64,000 bases of DNA from NCBI RefSeq assembly GCF_016107285.1, contig NZ_RCVQ01000002.1:372001-436000 (forward strand), in the 5' to 3' direction. The DNA is from Roseomonas sp. KE0001 (GTDB lineage Bacteria > Pseudomonadota > Alphaproteobacteria > Acetobacterales > Acetobacteraceae). How positions within the stretch are numbered: position 1 is the stretch's first letter; every line of letters starts with the position of its first letter. Below, piece after piece: positions 60,779 through 64,000 of this stretch. Made by a program: the position numbers and the translations under genes. The notes under the pieces are model-generated. The model ran no database searches. It was given only the letters and a program-made list of their open reading frames with translations, and was not told the origin of the DNA.

Positions 60779-61522
60779 TCAGCCTGGCCAGGCGAGATGC
60801 AGGCCCAGTGCCAGCAGGCCGAGGAAGAACAGCCGGCGGAACAGCCGGGGCGAGAGGGCCAGCCGCCGCCCCGCGACCATGCCGAGCAGGGTGGGCGGCA
60901 CCGCCAGGGCCGAGCCGATCAGCGCGTCGCCGCCGAGCCCCGCGCCGCCGGCCAGGCTGCCCGCCAGGGCCAGGGTGGCGGCGGTGAAGCAGAGGCCCAT
61001 CGCCTGCAGCAACTCGGCGCGCTCCAGGCGCAGCGCCTGCAGATAGGGTACCGCCGGCATCACGAAGACACCCGTGGCGGCGGTGATGACGCCGGTGACG
61101 AGCCCGGCCAGCCCGCCACCCCAGCCCTGGTGGCGCAGCGGCAGGGCGAGGCTCCGCTCGGCCAGGCCGAACAGGCCGTAGAGGATCAGCGCCAGCCCCA
61201 GGACCAGCCGGGCCTGGGCCGCGTCGGCCTGGCCCAGCCCGATGCCGAGGGCGACGCCGAGGGCGGTGCCGGCCAGGATGCCGGCCAGCAGCGGTGCCAG
61301 CCGACGCAGCAGGGCGCCCAGCGCGCCGCCGGAGGCGGCCTGCCAGAGATTCGTCAGGAGCGAAGGCAGGAGGAGGAGCGAGGCCGCCTGGGCCGGCGGC
61401 AGGAACAGGCCGAGCAGGCCGATGGCGACCGTCGGCAGGCCGAGGCCGATGACGCCCTTCACCATGCCGGCCAGGAAGAAGCAGAGGCCGATGGCCGTCC
61501 AGAGCAGGATCTCGGTGTTCAT
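60779..61522 (-). CDS. TauE/SafE (TSUP) family transporter, second copy
   Basis: 247 residues, about eight transmembrane helices. N-terminal Gly-Met-Val-Lys-Gly-Val-Ile-Gly-Leu-Gly and C-terminal-half Gly-Val-Ile-Thr-Ala-Ala-Thr-Gly-Val are the repeat motifs. Differs in sequence from the 16042 copy. Probably exports an anion under control of the divergent LysR gene. Confidence 0.86.
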   Translation of the reverse strand: MNTEILLWTAIGLCFFLAGMVKGVIGLGLPTVAIGLLGLFLPPAQAASLLLLPSLLTNLWQAASGGALGALLRRLAPLLAGILAGTALGVALGIGLGQADAAQARLVLGLALILYGLFGLAERSLALPLRHQGWGGGLAGLVTGVITAATGVFVMPAVPYLQALRLERAELLQAMGLCFTAATLALAGSLAGGAGLGGDALIGSALAVPPTLLGMVAGRRLALSPRLFRRLFFLGLLALGLHLAWPG

Positions 61523-61611
61523 GCGGGGCAGCTTGCGCCGCCAGCCGGGGCGCGCACAATGCGAGGCTGGGCAAGGCAGTCTTCGCCCATGACGAAGGCA
61601 GGGCCCGGCCT

Positions 61612-62508
61612 ATGCATTTCGACCTGACCGATCTGCGCCTGTTCCGCGCCGTGGCCGAGGCGGGCAGCATCACCGCCGGGGCGGCCCGCAGCCACCTCGC
61701 CCTGGCGGCCGCCAGCGCCCGCATCCGGGGCATGGAGGAACAGGCCGGCCTGCGCCTGCTGGAGCGGGGCCGGCGCGGCACCCGCCCGACCGCCGCCGGC
61801 CTGACCCTGCTGCAGCATGCGCGGCAGGTGCTGGACCAGATGGCACGGCTGCGCGGCGAGCTGGCCGAGCATGCCGGGGGCGCGCGGGGGCTGGTGCGGC
61901 TCTGGGCCAATGGCGCGGCCTGCGGCGAGATCCTGCCGCGCGTCCTGCCCGGCTTCCTGGCGGCCCATCCCCGCATCGACATCGATCTGCGCGAGCGGCC
62001 GAGCCCGGCCATCCTGGCGGCGCTGATGGCCGGCGAGGCGGATCTCGGCATCGCCGCCGACTGGGCGCTGCCGGGGGTCGAGGGGCTGGACTCCGCGCCC
62101 TTCCGGGGCGACCGGCTGGTGGTGATCCTGCCGCGCGGCCACGCGCTGGCGCGGCGGCGCGGCCTGCGGCTGGCCGAGCTGCTGGGCGAGGACTTCATCG
62201 GCCTCGGCGCCGAGAGCGCGCTGCAGGCGCACCTGGCCTGGCAGGCGGCGGCGCGGCTCGGCGGGCACCTCAGGCTGCGCGTCAGCCTGGGCGGCAGCGA
62301 TCCGGTCTGCCGCATGGTCGCAGCCGGCGCCGGCATCGCCATCCTGCCGCGGAGCGCGGCGCTGCGGCACGCGCGCAGCCTCGCCATGGTCCGGCTGGCC
62401 GAGGACTGGGCGGTGCGCGAGCTCAGGCTGTGCTGGCGGCAGGACGGCGCGCCGAGCCCGCAGGCGCAGCGGCTGCGCGAGCATCTGGCGGCCGGCGTCG
62501 ATGGTTGA
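61612..62508 (+). CDS. LysR-family transcriptional regulator
   Basis: 298 residues. N-terminal helix-turn-helix with Gly-Ser-Ile-Thr-Ala-Gly-Ala-Ala-Arg-Ser-His-Leu-Ala-Leu-Ala-Ala-Ala-Ser-Ala-Arg, then substrate-binding domain of the type with Gly-Glu-Ala-Asp-Leu-Gly-Ile. Divergent from the TSUP transporter across 89 bp, the usual layout for a regulator of its neighbour. Confidence 0.9.
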   Translation: MHFDLTDLRLFRAVAEAGSITAGAARSHLALAAASARIRGMEEQAGLRLLERGRRGTRPTAAGLTLLQHARQVLDQMARLRGELAEHAGGARGLVRLWANGAACGEILPRVLPGFLAAHPRIDIDLRERPSPAILAALMAGEADLGIAADWALPGVEGLDSAPFRGDRLVVILPRGHALARRRGLRLAELLGEDFIGLGAESALQAHLAWQAAARLGGHLRLRVSLGGSDPVCRMVAAGAGIAILPRSAALRHARSLAMVRLAEDWAVRELRLCWRQDGAPSPQAQRLREHLAAGVDG

Positions 62509-62583
62509 TTCCCGCGGCGCCGTCGCCACCTCGGGCCGAGGCGGGGCGTGGCGCCCCGCCGGAATCATGCCGGGAAGCATGCC

Positions 62584-63216
62584 GTGAACAAGATTCTTTC
62601 GGCCGGGCTGCTGCTTGCCGCCCTCGCCGCCTCGCCGCTGGCTCTCTCGCCCCTGGTGGCGCAGCCGGCCGCGTCCTTCAACCGCGACCCCGCCGCCGTC
62701 CGCGCCGGCACCTATGTCCTGGATTCCGATCACGGCAAGATCACCTGGACGGTCGATCACTTCGGGCTCTCCCGCTACAGCGGGCAGCTGACCGAGGTGC
62801 GGGGCGAGCTGACGCTCGATCCGGCGGCGCTGGAGCGCTCCAGCCTTCGCGTCACCATCCCGATGGGCAAGGGCGGCACCCTGCATGAGGGGCTCGACCA
62901 TCATCTGCGCGGCGCCGATTTCTTCGATGTGGAGCGCCACCCCGAGGCGCGCTTCGTCTCGACGCGGATCGAGCGCACCGGCGAGCGCACGGCGCGCATC
63001 ACCGGCGATCTGACGCTGCGCGGCGTCACGCGGCCGGTCAGCTTCGAGGCGGTGTTCAACGCGGCCGGCGTGCACCCGGTGAGCCAGCGCTACACCATCG
63101 GCTTCGACGGCCGCGCCACGCTGCAACGGTCGCAGTTCGGCGTCGACTACGTCATCCCGGCGGTGAGCGACACGGTGGAGCTGCATCTGGAAGGCGAGTT
63201 CCAGATCGTCGAATGA
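62584..63216 (+). CDS. YceI family periplasmic protein
   Basis: 210 residues from GTG 62584. Signal peptide about 1-25 (Leu/Ala rich, ending Ala-Gln-Pro-Ala). YceI lipocalin-like domain: Tyr-Val-Leu-Asp-Ser-Asp-His-Gly-Lys-Ile-Thr-Trp-Thr-Val-Asp-His-Phe, Phe-Phe-Asp-Val-Glu-Arg-His-Pro-Glu-Ala, Thr-Gly-Asp-Leu-Thr-Leu-Arg-Gly-Val. Binds isoprenoid lipids; role uncertain. Upstream in-frame GTG exists but lacks the signal position. Confidence 0.9.
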   Translation: MNKILSAGLLLAALAASPLALSPLVAQPAASFNRDPAAVRAGTYVLDSDHGKITWTVDHFGLSRYSGQLTEVRGELTLDPAALERSSLRVTIPMGKGGTLHEGLDHHLRGADFFDVERHPEARFVSTRIERTGERTARITGDLTLRGVTRPVSFEAVFNAAGVHPVSQRYTIGFDGRATLQRSQFGVDYVIPAVSDTVELHLEGEFQIVE

Positions 63217-63258
63217 GCCGACCCGGCAGGTCCGGGGGCGCCGCGCCGCCCGGGCCGG

Positions 63259-64000
63259 TCAGGCCTGCTTCATCTCGATCAGGCTGCGGCGGATCTTGCG
63301 GCCGCGCCGGATGCGGTCCTCGATGAACTCCGTCTCGTTCCAGCGCACGGCGCGGCCCAGGGCGTGGGCATCCTCCGAGAAGCGCGCCAGCATCTCCAGC
63401 AGCGCCTCGCGGTTGTTGACGAAGATGTCGCGCCACATGTCCACGTCGCTGGAGGCGATGCGGGTGAAGTCCCGGAAGCCGGAGGCGGCGAACTTCAGCA
63501 CCTGGCCACGCGTCTCCTGCGCCAGATCGTCCGCCGTGGAGCAGATGGTGAAGGCGATCAGGTGCGGCAGGTGCGAGACGATGGCCACGACCTTGTCATG
63601 CGTGGCCGCGTCCATGCTCTCCAGCATGGCGCCGGCGCGGCGCCAGAGCTCGGCCACCTTCTCCACCGCCTCCGTATCGGTGCCGGGCGGCGGTGTCAGG
63701 ATGACGTAGCGGCCCTCGAACAGGGTGGCGAAGCCGGCATCGGGGCCGGAATGCTCGGTGCCGGCCATCGGGTGGCCGGGCACGAGATGCACGCCGTCGG
63801 GCAGCAGCGGCTGCAGGTCGCGCAGCACCGAGCCCTTGGTCGAGCCGGTGTCGGTCAGCACGCAGCCGGGCTCGAGATGCGGCGCGATCTGCGCCATCAG
63901 CCCGGCGAAGCTGCCGACCGGGGTGCAGAGGATCACCGCGTCGCAGCCGCGCACGGCGGCGGCCGCGTCCACCTCGACCACATCGGCGAGGCCCAGCTCG
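63259..64000 (-). CDS. prephenate/arogenate dehydrogenase, partial
   Basis: About 247 residues of the C-terminal part; the 5' end lies beyond the window. Leu-Thr-Asp-Thr-Gly-Ser-Thr-Lys (NAD site), His-Pro-Met-Ala-Gly-Thr-Glu-His-Ser-Gly-Pro (catalytic His) and Ser-His-Leu-Pro-His-Leu are the TyrA signature blocks. It oxidatively decarboxylates prephenate (or arogenate) in tyrosine synthesis. Convergent with YceI across a GC-rich gap of 42 bp. Confidence 0.92.
   Translation of the reverse strand, partial: ELGLADVVEVDAAAAVRGCDAVILCTPVGSFAGLMAQIAPHLEPGCVLTDTGSTKGSVLRDLQPLLPDGVHLVPGHPMAGTEHSGPDAGFATLFEGRYVILTPPPGTDTEAVEKVAELWRRAGAMLESMDAATHDKVVAIVSHLPHLIAFTICSTADDLAQETRGQVLKFAASGFRDFTRIASSDVDMWRDIFVNNREALLEMLARFSEDAHALGRAVRWNETEFIEDRIRRGRKIRRSLIEMKQA

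Overview
The window is about 72% GC and gene-dense, with many ATGA, GTGA and TTGA start/stop overlaps and frequent GTG and TTG starts. The gene set (ChpT, CtrA, UbiK, DUF3553, MidA, YfgM-like TPR protein, PhaR) points to an alphaproteobacterium of the family Acetobacteraceae, most likely Roseomonas in the broad sense. The genus is inferred from gene style, not from a marker gene. I see no tRNA, rRNA, CRISPR array, insertion sequence, integrase or prophage block, so this looks like ordinary chromosome with a few accessory catabolic islands.

Layout. 1-2.8 kb: a TPR membrane protein (cut by the window), histidine phosphatase, glutathione transferase and prs, all minus. 3.0-4.9 kb: a DUF1826 protein and a CobW-type GTPase behind a Zur-like operator. 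4.9-10.4 kb: a tightly overlapped minus operon (hldD, lgt, midA, pgeF, a 34-residue membrane peptide, a lipoprotein) with ubiK divergent. 10.4-17 kb: purB, two TerC paralogues, two small envelope proteins, moaA, a TauE/SafE exporter and a DUF3553 protein. 17-24 kb: chpT, a hybrid cheA, cheW, cheY, cheB, cheR and, convergent, ctrA. Chemotaxis and cell-cycle phosphorelay genes thus form one block, headed by a CtrA-like box next to a GANTC site.

24-32 kb: two LacI-controlled catabolic units. The plus unit is a short-chain dehydrogenase, a histidinol-dehydrogenase homologue of the sulfopropanediol dehydrogenase type and a LacI regulator, with a paired operator. The minus unit is a GntP permease, a gulonate-dehydrogenase-like enzyme and a second LacI with its own 16-bp operator. 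32-36.5 kb: LysR and IclR regulators divergent from pcaHG, followed by a solitary glcF. 36.5-43 kb: two small helical proteins, an orphan amino-acid binding protein, phbB, a small holin-fold membrane protein, purC, and a ZnuD-like TonB receptor with a His-rich loop and a second Zur-like operator.

43-53.5 kb: two more glutathione transferases, a GGDEF-EAL protein, two methyltransferases, gloB, and the rest of the polyhydroxybutyrate genes (phaA, a short PhaC-like hydrolase, an overlapping PhaE-like partner, phaR), then an XRE regulator. 53.5-64 kb: a multicopper oxidase, an amidase, tlpA divergent from argH, an LptM-type lipoprotein, a YfdC-like transporter, a 2H phosphoesterase, a second TauE/SafE exporter with a divergent LysR, a YceI protein and a truncated prephenate dehydrogenase.

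Three regulatory themes stand out. A zinc-starvation response is split between 3 kb and 40.8 kb. CtrA/CcrM-type control is suggested over chpT. LacI palindromes mark both sugar-acid or sulfonate units. A recurrent oddity is short tandem repeats of 12-15 bp at the extreme ends of coding regions.
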